Shown piece by piece: positions 1 to 10,971 of a stretch of DNA of 64,000 nt. The notes under the pieces are model-generated. The model ran no database searches and had not been told where the DNA came from. It saw nothing but the letters and a program-made list of their open reading frames with translations. A program made the position numbers and the translations under genes. The first letter of the stretch is position 1. Each line of letters opens with the position of its first letter. The stretch is taken from positions 1 to 64,000 of the forward strand of contig JBBBDQ010000447.1 in the NCBI GenBank assembly GCA_037127315.1, read 5' to 3'. This DNA is from Ascarosepion bandense (Eukaryota > Mollusca > Cephalopoda > Sepiida > Sepiidae).

Positions 1-1
1 C

Positions 2-1703
2 GACGAAGAGGCCGCGCTGATCAATTTGGATCAGTCCAAGGCATTTGATAGGATTGACCATGGCTACCTGGCTGCTGTCCTGCAGGCCGCCGGATTCAAA
101 CCCGACTTCAGCCGCTGGATTAGCCTTCTGTATCGCTCCCCCAAGGCTGTGGTACAGGTGAACGGGAAGCTGTCGGGCGCTTTCGCGCTGTCTAGGTCGG
201 TCCGACAGGGTTGTCCACTGTCGCCTCTCCTTTACGTCCTGGCGTTGGAGCCTCTCCTTCGCCGGCTAAGGGACGAGACGTGCAGTCCGGTCCTGCGTGG
301 AATTGCTGTCCCTGGTGGAGCTCGAGCCAGGGTTTCCGCGTACGCCGATGACGTAACGACCTTTGTGTCCTCCCGCAGGGACATAAGGGCGGTACAGAAG
401 GCGCTTGAACGGTACGAACAGGTAACAGGGGCCAGAATTAACCGCGACAAGTCGTCCGGCTTGCGGTTAGGTGCCTGGAAGGGTGTTACCCTCCCGGGGC
501 CCTTCGACTGGACGGACGGGCCGGTCAAGCTCCTCGGAGTTTGGTTCGGTCCGGACTTACAGTTGGAGAAAAACTGGTCAGAAGTACAGGCAAAGGTCGG
601 CGCGTCGGTCGAGATTTGGCGTCGACGGAGTCTCTCCGTGAAGGGTCTGGCGGAGGTGTGTAATACATACCTCTTTCCCAGAATCCTTTACCGGCTGTCT
701 GTACTTCCCCTTTGTGACGATCATGAGAAGGCGCTCGAGCGTTTGCTATTCTCCTGTCTTTGGAGAGGACGCAAACACATGGTCGACAAAGGAGTCTGTT
801 GCCTCCGTCCGTGTCAAGGGGGTCTGGGGATGCCACACTTGAGGAGCCACGTGCTCGCTTCGAGGTTGGCATTCCTCAGGCGCGCGTTGGAGGAAGATCG
901 GTTGCTTGCGGGGGTAGTGAGGGACATGTTCCCTAGCCTCACTATCACTCCCCCGCTCCTAAGGACTAGCAATAGGCCTTGGGGGCGGCCGAAATTCCTG
1001 CTCGAATGTCTGACGGCCCTTCGGGCCATTCCATGGTCCAGTGACCTTTCACGGCCTAGGAGAATCTTCTATCGGGGATTAGTGGAGGGCGCCGTGAAGG
1101 ATGAACTGTGGAGTAAGCTCGGCATGTCGAGGGAGGAGTATCGCTCTCATTGGTCCTTGGGCGCCAGGTGCGGATTGGCTCAACAACTCTGAGTTTTCTC
1201 TGACCTGGCGATTGGCTCGGAATGGTTTGTCTCTCAACGACAAGCGTTTCGCAATGGGCCTGGCGGATTTGCCAGATTGTGAACGTTGCGTCCTTGGAAT
1301 TAAGGAGACGTCTGCGCACGCCTTCTTCCATTGTTCGCGCGTTCGCCCGTTGTGGGCGCGTGTCGGCGAGTTGACTGCTCGTATCGCGCCGCGGGAGCTT
1401 GTGCTCATTGATCGCGCATACGCTGTGGACAATGTGTCGCCCCCGTACTCTGGAGTGAAGCGGATGGTGTTTCTGTCGCTACTGGCCACGGCTAGAATGG
1501 TGATTTGGATGACGCGTCTGGAGGAAGTCTTGCGGGGCGGTCGTCTTTCGGATCAGGATCTAATCCGATATTTTGAGCACCAGCTCAAAATTAAGATTAG
1601 AACTGAACGAAAACGGCTGCACCCGACAGAGTTCAGCGAAAGGTGGGTATATGCGGCGAGCCTGGTTCGCGTGACCGGGGCTAGCCTTGATTTTCTCTTT
1701 TAG
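2..1703 (+). pseudogene. Tx1-like ORF2, RT to C-terminus, one frameshift
   Basis: This segment encodes the reverse transcriptase from motif A (LDQSKAFDRIDH) through the VRQGCPLSPLLY block and the catalytic YADD (about 340-350), then the C-terminal region. One extra T near 1156 (TCCTTGGGCG against TCCTGGGCG in copy 2) shifts the frame: one open stretch ends at 1192 and the other continues to 1703. The rear stretch holds the C-terminal zinc motif C-x2-C-x9-H-x3-H-C found in many LINEs. It ends with residues GASLDFLF and probably shows the true ORF2 C-terminus, because copy 2 is frameshifted there. Confidence 0.85.
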
Positions 1704-2426
1704 ATCTGCTAGTTGCATCGGGGTGGATTCCTTTGGAACCCCTCCCGTGGTTAAGGTAGAAGTTCTTTTTGTGCCTAGTTAATGTGAGTGAATGTGTTTG
1801 TCCTGGCCTGTTCCCGGCTCCATTGCTTTTGTTATGATCCAGTTCGAGATTCCCATTGTCCAAGTATTATTTTGTCCCGTTTTCACTCTCGGCTGGGTCA
1901 GCCTTATACATTCTCCAGTCCAATTTATTTTTGCCCCCTGCTTCTCCATTCCCCTTAGAAAGAGAGCTGCTTGATTTTGTCTTTTAAAGCAGAATACAGT
2001 GGCCTCTTTAATTATGTGGGTGTGTTTGGGTCTTACTAACATTGTGTATATATATTCATTTGAAATTGTTTTTTGTTTTGGGGATTTTTTGTTTCTTCAT
2101 TCCTCCTTCCCATCATGTCATTTCATGAATAAAGTTTTAAATTTATTTTTGTACACTATTGTAAATATTGTAAATAAACAAATTTTTATGTACATTTGGG
2201 GCGTTTTTAGGTCCCTGGTATGTTACTGCGGTATTTTGGTGCTTGATAGGTATGAGTGTTGATGGACAAATTTTTATGGTGAATGAGAAAATTGTAACGT
2301 ATGTATGGGTCGTGAATCTGATTAGCTAGGTATAAGATAGTTACGGAAGACCAACCCAAGTTTTTGTTCCCCCTCCCCATTGTTTGGCCTTGTGCCAGAA
2401 TTTGTACTTTGTTGGCAAATAAATAA
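1704..2426 (+). other. 3' UTR of Tx1-like copy 1
   Basis: Non-coding, AT-rich sequence after the ORF2 stop. It matches 8098-8826 of copy 2 with scattered substitutions and small indels, so it diverges more than the coding part. The short reading frames inside it are not conserved as proteins. Confidence 0.75.
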
Positions 2427-2450
2427 GTACCAACCCTTCCCTACTCAGAC
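2427..2450 (+). repeat. J-derived target sequence between the two LINE copies
   Basis: The 24 bases starting GTACCAACC and ending CTACTCAGAC resemble 8827-8850, the J sequence that follows copy 2. The same J region in an uninterrupted copy (near 50055-50075, reversed) reads CCATTTCCTACCCCAG. It is probably a target-site duplication or a second use of the same target. Confidence 0.5.
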
Positions 2451-2647
2451 TTTTTTGTGTTTGCGTGGTCGGTTTGGTTTGGATCAAAGTGTAGTATCTG
2501 TTCCACTGTGATACTTACTATTACTTTGGTCAAGTGTGGCATTGTGGTCTCCACCCAAGTTTATAGCTTGGGCTGCGTAAAGTAGCGACCTGCGAAGGAC
2601 GCGAAACACCGGAGGCAGGTGTCTCGCGCTTAGCCTCTTAGGAGGCA
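2451..2647 (+). other. 5' region of Tx1-like copy 2
   Basis: About 200 bases between the target-like sequence and the first ORF1 methionine. It opens with a T-rich stretch and includes GC-richer sequence (CGAAACACCGGAGGCAGG) just before ORF1. LINE promoters of this clade are internal, so a promoter is expected here, but I see no diagnostic core element. Confidence 0.4.
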
Positions 2648-3360
2648 ATGGCCTCCGATAGGCCAGATGTGATCGTTCCTCCCACCACGGCCTCGGTGGG
2701 AGGAAAGGAGGGGGATTGGCGCTTGCCTTCCTCACCCCTCTCCTTAGAAGAAGCAGTACCAGGGTCACCAACCCTACTAGAAGCTCCAGCATCTCCGGTG
2801 CCCTCTACGTCTAAGGAGGACGGGCAGCGGTGTTCAGCAGACACGGTTTCCCCCGACAAGGCTTGGCCCGGGGGACCATCCAGAAAGTGCGGAAGGATTC
2901 AGCGTATTATGAGTCTCTAAAGGAGAAATACGCTAAATACGTGACAGGATCGGAGATTATCTCGGTGCCCGAGACGCTCAGTAACATTGAGCCCAGGATC
3001 CTTTCCCTGCTGACCAGGGATCCGAAAAGTCGCAAGCTTATCGGGGTCAGCAGGGACGTGGTGGAGGAGGCCATCAAGGCCTTGAAGATCAATGGAAAGA
3101 TGGTGGCTAGGCGCAGCCACGCCGTGTGGGATGTTCTACTTGGCTCTGCGGAGGAAGCAAGAAAACTGGCCGGCTCCTTTATGGAAACAAAGACGTTGCG
3201 CCTGGATACAGAATACATGGGCATGCGCAGATCAAAGATCACTCTCCACGGCGTGCCCATGGACATCTCGTTAGACCATGTCGGGGTGTTTTTCACACAA
3301 TTCGGCATGGTCGAAGAGGTGAAGGCGCTCACCTTCGAAGCAGGGCTTTCTCACCGGTGA
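2648..3360 (+). pseudogene. Tx1-like ORF1, N-terminal part, frameshifted
   Basis: ORF1 probably starts at the ATG at 2648 (residues MASDRPDVIVPP), which opens a Ser/Pro-rich N-terminus. The frame changes at a run of G near 2870; the following part (…YYESLKEKY…) is open to 3360 in another frame. That part ends with a segment like the RNA-recognition fold of LINE gag proteins (KITLHGVPMD … VGVFFTQFGMVEEV). A second shift near 3345-3360 returns to the first frame. ORF1 proteins of this group bind element RNA and form the transport particle. Both breaks are small indels, so either real decay or assembly errors could explain them. Confidence 0.7.
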
Positions 3361-3373
3361 CGTCACCCTGCAG

Positions 3374-4633
3374 GTGACGGTCGACCAAAAAAAGATCGGG
3401 AATATCCCCAACATTATCACCTGCAGGGGAAGATCAATTTACGTGATCGTTGAGGGGAGGAAGCCCTTCTGCTGGGTCTGCGGCGATTCCAATCACGTCG
3501 CCAAGGCGTGCCCGAAAAAGGATCCGGCCCCTGGGACCCAGCCAGCAAAGCAGCAGCAGGAGAAACCGGCAGCGAAACAACCAGAAGCTCCAACGGAGGC
3601 GAAATCGTCTGTTCCGGATAAGGTGAATGAGTGGCAGACGGTCGGCAAGAAAAAGAAGGCGAAGGCACTAGCGGAGAAATCGCCTTCTCCGGCCAAAACG
3701 CCTTCTCAGACCAAAACGCCTTCTCCGACCAAAACGCCCTCGCCACCTCAGGAGCCTTCGGAGTCAAAGGTGCCCTCATCACCCAAAGCAGCTACCAAGC
3801 AGGGGAAGGCAAAAAAACCTCCCCAAAATGAGGGCCCGAAGGAACAACCAAGGGAAGAGCCCATGGAGACTCAAAGATCGGCGTCGTTGAAACGCAGCCG
3901 GGAGGACGAAGAAGAGCAGCAAGAGAACTTCAAGAATCGGCGGAAGAGCAGAGAAAGGAGTTCGACAACACACAGGTGCTCCTCGCTTCCTGCCTCACCG
4001 GAGAGGCAAACGTATGCGCAAAAGGCAAGAAGCCTCCCCTCGTCCCCGCGGAAAGCTTCCCAGTCCCCTACCTTTAAATTAACCCCCCTGAGACCAGTTG
4101 CTTTATCCCCCACTCTCTCCCCTTCTCCTATGTCCACTCCCACTCGGGCAAAAAAGATAAAAGCCCTGCCCAAAGGGGAAGCGCTATTGAAAGTAGAGGA
4201 GGACATCTCTGCAGGGTGGTCGTCACAAAGACGAAAACTACTCAAACCACTGCTGAAGATGACCACAGTTGACGGTCTATCTACGGAGGACCCCAAAAAC
4301 TTTCCCCAGGCCCCAGGAGTAATTACCCTCGTACGGAATACCGGGGGTAACCTGCGGGTCTGGGACCACATCGCGGAAGCGAAAAAACTTTATCCTAAAC
4401 TAAGGATGTACATTGAAAGCTCAGCAGAACTTAGAAAAATGTCTAAAAATTGTTCGGGGAGGTTCCCTGTTTTACTCCACCCCAGTTTATATAGGGTGGT
4501 AAAACTAATGTACCCCACGGACGTCGGCGGTATTGTCTCAGACGGACGGATTACGTCCGACATAGGAACTGGTTCCCTGGGACAGTCCGTCGGGGTCCTG
4601 TCTGCCCGAGATTTTCGCCCCGTATGCATCTAG
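3374..4633 (+). CDS. Tx1-like ORF1, zinc-knuckle and C-terminal part
   Basis: This 419-residue open stretch is the rear of ORF1; its first methionine is internal to the original protein, and the same frame is open a little upstream (VTLQVTVDQ). A CCHC zinc knuckle is at C33, C36, H41 and C46 (CWVCGDSNHVAKAC), the nucleic-acid-binding motif of LINE gag proteins. About 200 residues of Lys/Pro/Ser/Glu-rich linker follow, with a short KTPSPTKTPSP repeat. The last ~130 residues are non-repetitive and look folded (VITLVRNTGGNLRVWDH … RFPVLLHP). The stop lies 48 bases before the ORF2 ATG. Confidence 0.75.
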   Translation: MTVDQKKIGNIPNIITCRGRSIYVIVEGRKPFCWVCGDSNHVAKACPKKDPAPGTQPAKQQQEKPAAKQPEAPTEAKSSVPDKVNEWQTVGKKKKAKALAEKSPSPAKTPSQTKTPSPTKTPSPPQEPSESKVPSSPKAATKQGKAKKPPQNEGPKEQPREEPMETQRSASLKRSREDEEEQQENFKNRRKSRERSSTTHRCSSLPASPERQTYAQKARSLPSSPRKASQSPTFKLTPLRPVALSPTLSPSPMSTPTRAKKIKALPKGEALLKVEEDISAGWSSQRRKLLKPLLKMTTVDGLSTEDPKNFPQAPGVITLVRNTGGNLRVWDHIAEAKKLYPKLRMYIESSAELRKMSKNCSGRFPVLLHPSLYRVVKLMYPTDVGGIVSDGRITSDIGTGSLGQSVGVLSARDFRPVCI

Positions 4634-4681
4634 AGAGCCTTTGTTGCCTGTTTTTCTTTTTCTCTTTTTCAGGTTTAAAAG

Positions 4682-7600
4682 ATGTCTATTAAGATAGCCA
4701 GCTTGAATGCGAAGGGCCTGAGGGATCGGGGTAAGGCGGCTCGCCTGCTTCGTGACCTCTTGTCCTTCGGCGTGGATGTGGCCGCGATCCAAGAGACTCA
4801 CTTTGTTTGCGAAGTCGACTCTGTGTGCTGTCTAACGACTTTGTCGTCTATTCAACATATGGGAGCCGGCAAGCCAGAGGTGTTTCTTTGCTGGTCAAGC
4901 GTACCCTGGACGCGAAGGTTGACCTTGTCCATGTCGGTGCCGAGGGCCGGCTGATCGTGGCCGATATTGCAGTGAAAAGCAAATTGTTCCGGCTGATTGT
5001 GGTTTATGCGCCCAATAAGCAAGGTGAGCGTGTCTCTTTCTTTCGGCTGTTGGAGCCCTTTATGGTGCATTCAACACGGCTAATCTTAGTTGGGGACTGG
5101 AATGCCATCCTAACCCCCAAATGGGATAGAGGGAGGGGCGCTAGCGGGAGGAATGATGATCGTAGCCTGGTTGATCTGATCGACGAATTTGGTCTCGTCG
5201 ATAGATACCGGGTCGATCATCCGGATGGGAGTATGTGGACGTGGGCGCTTAATTGGCCTTCTACCCGGGTATCTGCGTACCTGGATAGGATGTTAGTGAG
5301 AGTGGCCGACATAGACTTCTTAGAATGTCCAACGTTCCACTGGCTAGGCTACACGGACCACAAACTCGTTTGTGCCCGTGTGGTGTTAGACTTTAGGCCT
5401 AGGTTGGCTGGTTATTGGAAGTTCAATCAGTCCTTACTGGACAGGCGGGACTTTCGTGACCAGCTGACAAGACTAGTTCAGCGGGCGTTAATTGGGCGAG
5501 TCATTGGGAATAAGTGGTGGGTTAACCTTAAGGACTCCATTAGGTCTTTCGCCACCAAATATAGCCAGCGGCTCAAACTAGATAAGGCTGCGGAGGCAAA
5601 GACACTTAGTGCTAATTTCGCCCGGGCGGAGGCTGGTGGGGATTCCCTAGAGATAGCCTTAGCCAGGGAGGCCCTGAGGCGCACGACTAGCGAGCGCTAT
5701 ATGGGCCAGGTAATTAGGGCTAAGTTAAGCAAGATGTCTTCCGAAGCTGTGAACATGGGCGCAGAACTGCGCAAGGAAGAAATTCGTCGGGCCGGCGATC
5801 GGTACATTCGAGAGGTGCGCGACCCGGAGGGGCATCTCCTTCGGTCCACTGACGACATGTGCGAGGCGTTCCGGCAGCATTTCGAACACCGGTTTACCAA
5901 GGAGCCTGGTCTCCGTGACGAGGAGTTTCGCAGCTATTTGGCTGACTTTCCCCGGCTTTTGCCGGCTGAAGCGGCTAGCTGCGAAGGGGAGATTACGGAG
6001 GACGAAGTCTACGCGGCTTTGAAGAAGACCGGCAGTGGCAAGTCGCCAGGTTTGGATGGTTTGCCCTATGAATTGTACTTGAGGATGTCGCACCTTTTTG
6101 TCCCGCTCTTGACTGTCGTGTTCAACCACTGGTTTCGGCAGGGGTCCATCCCCGGTCGGATCACCAGGGGCGTGATCACGCTGTTGGGAAAAGGCAAGAA
6201 GGTTGGGCGGGGATTAGATGATTACAGGCCCATAACTCTGCTAAACACAGAGTTAAAGATTTTGGCCAAGATCCTGACGAATCGCTTGCAGCTAGTTGCC
6301 GAGTCTCTGTTGGAACCGGATCAGACTTGTTCTGTGAAGGGACGAACAATTCAGAGCAACCTGCACTTGATCCGCACGATCGTAGAGGGTGTAGAAGACG
6401 ACGAAGAGGCCGCGCTGATCAATTTGGATCAGTCCAAGGCATTTGATAGGATTGACCATGGCTACCTGGCTGCTGTCCTGCAGGCCGCCGGATTCAAACC
6501 CGACTTCGGCCGCTGGATTAGCCTTCTGTATCGCTCCCCCAAGGCTGTGGTACAGGTGAACGGGAAGCTGTCGAGCGCTTTCGCGCTGTCTAGGTCGGTC
6601 CGACAGGGTTGTCCACTGTCGCCTCTCCTTTACGTCCTGGCGTTGGAGCCTCTCCTTCGCCGGCTAAGGGACGAGACGTGCAGTCCGGTCCTGCGTGGAA
6701 TCAAGGTCCCTGGTGGAGCTCGAGCCAGGGTTTCCGCGTACGCCGATGACGTAACGACCTTTGTGTCCTCCCGCAGGGACATAAGGGCGGTACAGAAGGC
6801 GCTTGAACGGTACGAACAGGTAACAGGGGCCAGAATTAACCGCGACAAGTCGTCCGGCTTGCGGTTAGGTGCCTGGAAGGGTGTTTCCCTCCCGGGGCCC
6901 TTCGACTGGACGGACGGGCCGGTCAAGCTCCTCGGAGTTTGGTTCGGTCCGGACTTACAGTTGGAGAAAAACTGGTCAGAAGTACAGGCAAAGGTCGGCG
7001 CGTCGGTCGAGATTTGGCGTCGACGGAGTCTCTCCGTGAAGGGTCTGGCGGAGGTGTGTAATACATACCTCTTTCCCAGAATCCTTTACCGGCTGTCTGT
7101 ACTTCCCCTTTGTGACGATCATGAGAAGGCGCTCGAGCGTTTGCTATTCTCCTGTCTTTGGAGAGGACGCAAACACATGGTCGACAAAGGAGTCTGTTGC
7201 CTCCGTCCGTGTCAAGGGGGTCTGGGGATGCCACACTTGAGGAGCCACGTGCTCGCTTCGAGGTTGGCATTCCTCAGGCGCGCGTTGGAGGAAGATCGGT
7301 TGCTTGCGGGGGTAGTGAGGGACATGTTCCCTAGCCTCACTATCACTCCCCCGCTCCTAAGGACTAGCAATAGGCCTTGGGGGCGGCCGAAATTCCTGCT
7401 CGAATGTCTGACGGCCCTTCGGGCCATTCCATGGTCCAGTGACCTTTCACGGCCTAGGAGAATCTTCTATCGGGGATTAGTGGAGGGCGCCGTGAAGGAT
7501 GAACTGTGGAGTAAGCTCGGCATGTCGAGAGAGGAGTATCGCTCTCATTGGTCCTGGGCGCCAGGTGCGGATTGGCTCAACAACTCTGAGTTTTCTCTGA

Positions 7601-7974
7601 CCTGGCGATTGGCTCGGAATGGTTTGTCTCTCAACGACAAGCGTTTCGCAATGGGCCTGGCGGATTTGCCAGATTGTGAACGTTGCGTCCTTGGAATTAA
7701 GGAGACGTCTGCGCACGCCTTCTTCCATTGTTCGCGCGTTCGCCCGTTGTGGGCGCGTGTCGGCGAGTTGACTGCTCGTATCGCGCCGCGGGAGCTTGTG
7801 CTCATTGATCGCGCATACGCTGTGGACAATGTGTCGCCCCCGTACTCTGGAGTGAAGCGGATGGTGTTTCTGTCGCTACTGGCCACGGCTAGAATGGTGA
7901 TTTGGATGACGCGTCTGGAGGAAGTCTTGCGGGGACGGTCGTCTTTCGGATCAGGATCTAATCCGATATTTTGA
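4682..7974 (+). CDS. Tx1-like ORF2: endonuclease and reverse transcriptase
   Basis: ORF2 begins at ATG 4682 with an endonuclease N-terminus (SLNAKGL, then AIQETHF with the catalytic Glu at residue 38). A frameshift near 4806-4830 moves the rest into the frame open from 4807 to 7974 (1055 residues). In that numbering LVGDWNAIL is near 94-102 and YTDHKLV near 182-188, both endonuclease blocks. RT blocks follow: GKSPGLDGLPYELY (~410), YRPITLLNTELKILAKIL, LDQSKAFDRIDH, VRQGCPLSPLLY and catalytic YADD (~645-648). The C-terminal zinc motif starts at C957. An extra A near 7935 shifts the last ~40 residues, so the stop at 7974 is premature relative to copy 1. The protein nicks target DNA and primes cDNA synthesis there. 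Confidence 0.85.
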
Positions 7975-8826
7975 GCACCAGCTCAAAATTAAGATTAGAA
8001 CTGAACGAAAACGGCTGCACCCGACAGAGTTCAGCGAAAGGTGGGTATATGCGGCGAGCCTGGTTCGCGTGACCGGGGCTAGCCTTGATTTTCTCTTTTG
8101 GATCTGCTAGTTGCATCGGGGTGGATTCCTTTGGAACCCCGCCCGTGGTTAAGGTAGAAGTTCTTTTTGTGCCTAGTTAATGTGAGTGAATGGGTTTGTC
8201 CTGGCCTGTTCCCGGCTCCATTGCTTTTGTTATGATCCAGTTCGAGATTCCCATTGTCCAAGTATTATTTTGTCCCGTTTTCACTCTCGGCTGGGTCAGC
8301 CTTATACATTCTCCAGTCCAATTTATTTTTGCCCCCTGCTTCTCCATTCCCCTTAGAAAGAGAGCTGCTTGATTTTGTCTTTTTAAGGCAGAATACAGTG
8401 GCCTCTTTAATTATGTGGGTGTGTTTGGGTCTTACTAACATTGTGTATATATATTCATTTGAAATTGTTTTTTGTTTTGGGGATTTTTGTTTCTTCATAC
8501 CCCCTCCCCATCATGTCATTTCATGAATAAAGTTTTAAATTTATTTTTGTAAACTATTGTAAATATTGTAAATACACAAATTTTTATGTACATTTGGGGC
8601 GTTTTTAGGTCCCTGGTATGTTACTGCGGTATTTTGGTGTATGATAAGTATGAGTGTTGATGGACAAATTTTTATGGTGAATGAGAAAATTGTAACGTAT
8701 GTATGGGTCGTGAATCGGATTAGCTAGGTATAAGATAGTTACGGAAGACCAACCCAAGTTTTTGTTCCCCCTCCCATTTGTTGGCCGTGTGCCAGAATTC
8801 AATGTATTATATACATGAATAAATAC
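7975..8826 (+). other. Displaced ORF2 end and 3' UTR of Tx1-like copy 2
   Basis: The first ~125 bases still encode the normal C-terminus in another frame (compare 1577-1703). The codon matching the copy 1 stop reads TGG here, so even the unshifted frame would run on slightly. The rest is the AT-rich 3' UTR ending at AATAAATAC next to the J target. Confidence 0.7.
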
Positions 8827-8842
8827 GTACCAACCATTTCCT

Positions 8843-9127
8843 ACCCCAGGTCACTACGGATTGGAGGTCCCTTTCAAGTGCGGCAGCGAGGTTCACTTTG
8901 TCGTCCAGACCTGGTTTCTGATCGATGCGGGAGTAGATTGTTGTGTCGTCGGCATACATGCCAACTTGGGATCTAATGGTGTCGGGGAGATCATTAATGT
9001 AGATCAGAAAGAGCGTGGGACCTAGGATAGAACCTTGAGGGACGCCCGCGTTCGTATGATAGTTTTGGGAGGCATGCCCATTTAATACCACCTTTAATGT
9101 GCGGTTAAGAGGAAGGACTGGATGAGG
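8843..9127 (-). pseudogene. J reverse transcriptase, motifs B to D
   Basis: The minus strand encodes [17 protein letters not shown], then [18 protein letters not shown] (motif B) and the catalytic YADDTTIYS (motif C), ending at WGRKWLV. The last residues of the open frame (RIYSCI) come from the Tx1-like tail, so the reading frame crosses the insertion junction. Confidence 0.75.
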
Positions 9128-10254
9128 TCAAACAGATGTCCAGTTATCCCATTTGGAGATATCCAAGGCAACGGTTCGGGCTTCACCATTCTTGTCGAGT
9201 GCCTGGTATATGTACTCGGTAATGGTCGTTAGCATATCAGCAGTAGACCTGGTGAAGCGAAACCCATACTGTTTGTCAGAGATAAGCCCGTTGGTCACAA
9301 GGTGCTGAATCACGTCGGCGTTGATAATGGCTTCGAAAACTTTGCCAAAGATTGGAAGGAGACTAATAGGACGGTAATTGGCGGGGTCTGAGGGTTCGCC
9401 AGAATTCTTAAATATAGGTACTACGCAGGAGGACTTCCAACAGGCAGGAAAGCAGGAAGCAGATAGGCAGAGGTTATAGAGTTTAGAGAGGACAGAGGAG
9501 AGTTCTGGGGCACATTTCTTCAGTACTATGACTGGGATTCCGTCACCGCCGCTCGCTTTGTGTGGGTCAAGTTGCGCAATTATCTTGGCGACCAGCGAGG
9601 GTGAAATGTGGACGTTATTTAGTTGAGCCTTAGTTCTGGGTGGGAAGTCTGGTGTAGGTATTCCTAACGAGTCCAGTGTCGAATTGGTTGAGAATCTACG
9701 GGCAAAGCATTCAGCCTCGTCGGGTGGGGAGGTGAGAACTTCAAATTCATTGATTAGTGGGGGTATTGAAGTCTTGTTCCTGCTGAGCACGCTTTTGCAG
9801 AGACGCCAGTAATCTTTGGAGCCAAACTTAGAGGATGCTATGCGTTGCCTAATTCTGGTAGCAAACGCCCTCTTGGCTTCGTTCAGTACTTTTTTACACT
9901 TGTTCCGTGCTGAGGTGAAAAGGCGCCTGTTTTGGTTCGACGAGCAGCTTCGATGGAGCCGGAAGAAATGGTTCCGGTGGGCAATAGCGGCCGAGCAAGC
10001 GGGTGAGAACCAGGGGGACGAATTAGGTTTTAGTTGCAATTTTCTGGCAGGGATAAAAGCATCGATGCCAGCCTTAACCCAAGAGGAGACTTCGGAGGCA
10101 CAGTCTTCGACAGAAAGATCAAAGACGTTGTTCCAGGGGACGTCGCAGAGGAAGTCCCTGAACGAGTCCCAGTCGGCTCTTTGGTAGCAGTATGATATTC
10201 TGCTGGTCTGGTTTTCTTGGGTAGAGTTAGTGCGGATTGATATGTTTACGGAGA
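9128..10254 (-). pseudogene. J RT N-terminal half, motif A region damaged
   Basis: The minus-strand frame encodes the linker and RT front: WKLDHAVVSV (end of the endonuclease), KDYWRLCKSVL, ASGGDGIPVIVLKKCAPELS, YRPISLLPIFGKVFEAIIN and KQYGFRFTRSTADML. It reaches ALDISK of motif A, then reads into WDNWTSV and a stop. Against 49690-49765, about 60 bases just after ALDISK are missing here, with loss of frame. The protein cannot be active. Confidence 0.75.
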
Positions 10255-10971
10255 CTACGGCGTGGTCGAGTTTCCAAGGGGGCAGAGTTGCCTGGTAGTG
10301 CAGGAATCTGGGATGGAGGTAAAACAAAGGTCGAGGAAAGAGTCCCTTCCGTTAGGGTTTTTAGAGAAACGCGTGGGGAAGTCCACCACTTGCGTTAGAG
10401 CTTGGGCTATTGAAAAGTGCATGGTGCGGATCCCAGCAAGGTCGGTGGCTGAGTTTTCAAGCCACTTGGTGTGGTGGGCGTTAAAATCGCCAAACACAAA
10501 TATATGGGCAGATGGGTGAGAAGAAATGGCCCTGTCGATGTTAGTCGAGATGCAATCAAGTAACGTACAGTCAGAGGAGGAGGGGGAGCGGTAGAGGAAG
10601 AAGAGATAGCTAACCGAGCTTAGAAGTGAGAGACGGAAGCACATGAAGGAATAATCAAGGGATTCAAGAGATGTGACCCTGGCTAGGGGGAGTTGTTCGC
10701 TGACATATACACCAAGCCCATGCATATGGACATTGGAATCCTTCCTGAAGAGAGGAAGGTAACCAGTAACGAACAGCTCTGAAGAGGGGGTAGAAGGGTC
10801 AAGGTTAGTCACACATATAGCTAAGATATCGGGTGAGTTAGTTAGAAGGAAAGACTCTACACTATTAAAGTTACTGCGAATACCTCGTATATTTGTGAAG
10901 GTAACGCAGATAGGTTTGGGCGATTTACGACTAGCTGGTTTAGGCTTGCTATTTTGTTTGTTTAATTTCAT
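10255..10971 (-). pseudogene. J endonuclease domain
   Basis: This 238-residue minus-strand frame starts at an ATG at 10971 after a basic N-terminus (MKLNKQNSKPKPASRK). It matches the apurinic-type endonuclease of jockey/CR1 LINEs: TNIRGIRSNF, FVFGDFNAHH and SFLDLCFTS. The usual catalytic Glu position reads ILAICVTNLD, with Val where family members have Glu, so nicking activity is probably lost. A frameshift near 10260-10330 separates it from the RT frame. Confidence 0.75.

Larger units (their letters stand above)
1..2426 (+). mobile_element. Tx1-like LINE copy 1 (5' cut by window edge)
   Basis: This is the 3' part of a non-LTR retrotransposon. Position 1 matches position 6399 of the second copy, and the two run nearly base for base to the end of the 3' UTR. 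It holds the rear of ORF2 (2-1703) and an AT-rich 3' UTR with a TATATATATT stretch. I see no long poly(A). The last ~25 bases (AATAAATA type) differ between the copies, which suggests a variable tail. The element continues left of the window, so full length cannot be judged. The Tx1/L1-group assignment rests on ORF2 motifs described under the second copy. Confidence 0.85.
2451..8826 (+). mobile_element. Tx1-like LINE copy 2, apparently full length
   Basis: A 6.4 kb non-LTR retrotransposon with a ~200 bp 5' region (starting at a T-run), ORF1, a 48 bp gap, ORF2 and a 3' UTR. The Tx1/L1-group call rests on the gag-like ORF1 with a CCHC knuckle and an apurinic-type endonuclease in front of the RT. 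It also rests on the post-RT blocks (LLGVWFG, NWSEVQAKV, RILYRLSVLPL). Known Tx1-clade elements often have sequence-specific targets. This one sits inside an older jockey/CR1-like LINE. Single-base frameshifts in ORF1 and at both ends of ORF2 mean this copy is not intact as assembled. Confidence 0.85.

Noticed and set aside
232..1489. Minus-strand frames within Tx1-like copy 1, repeated in copy 2
   Set aside because: Antisense shadows of ORF2; the RT motifs are on the plus strand.
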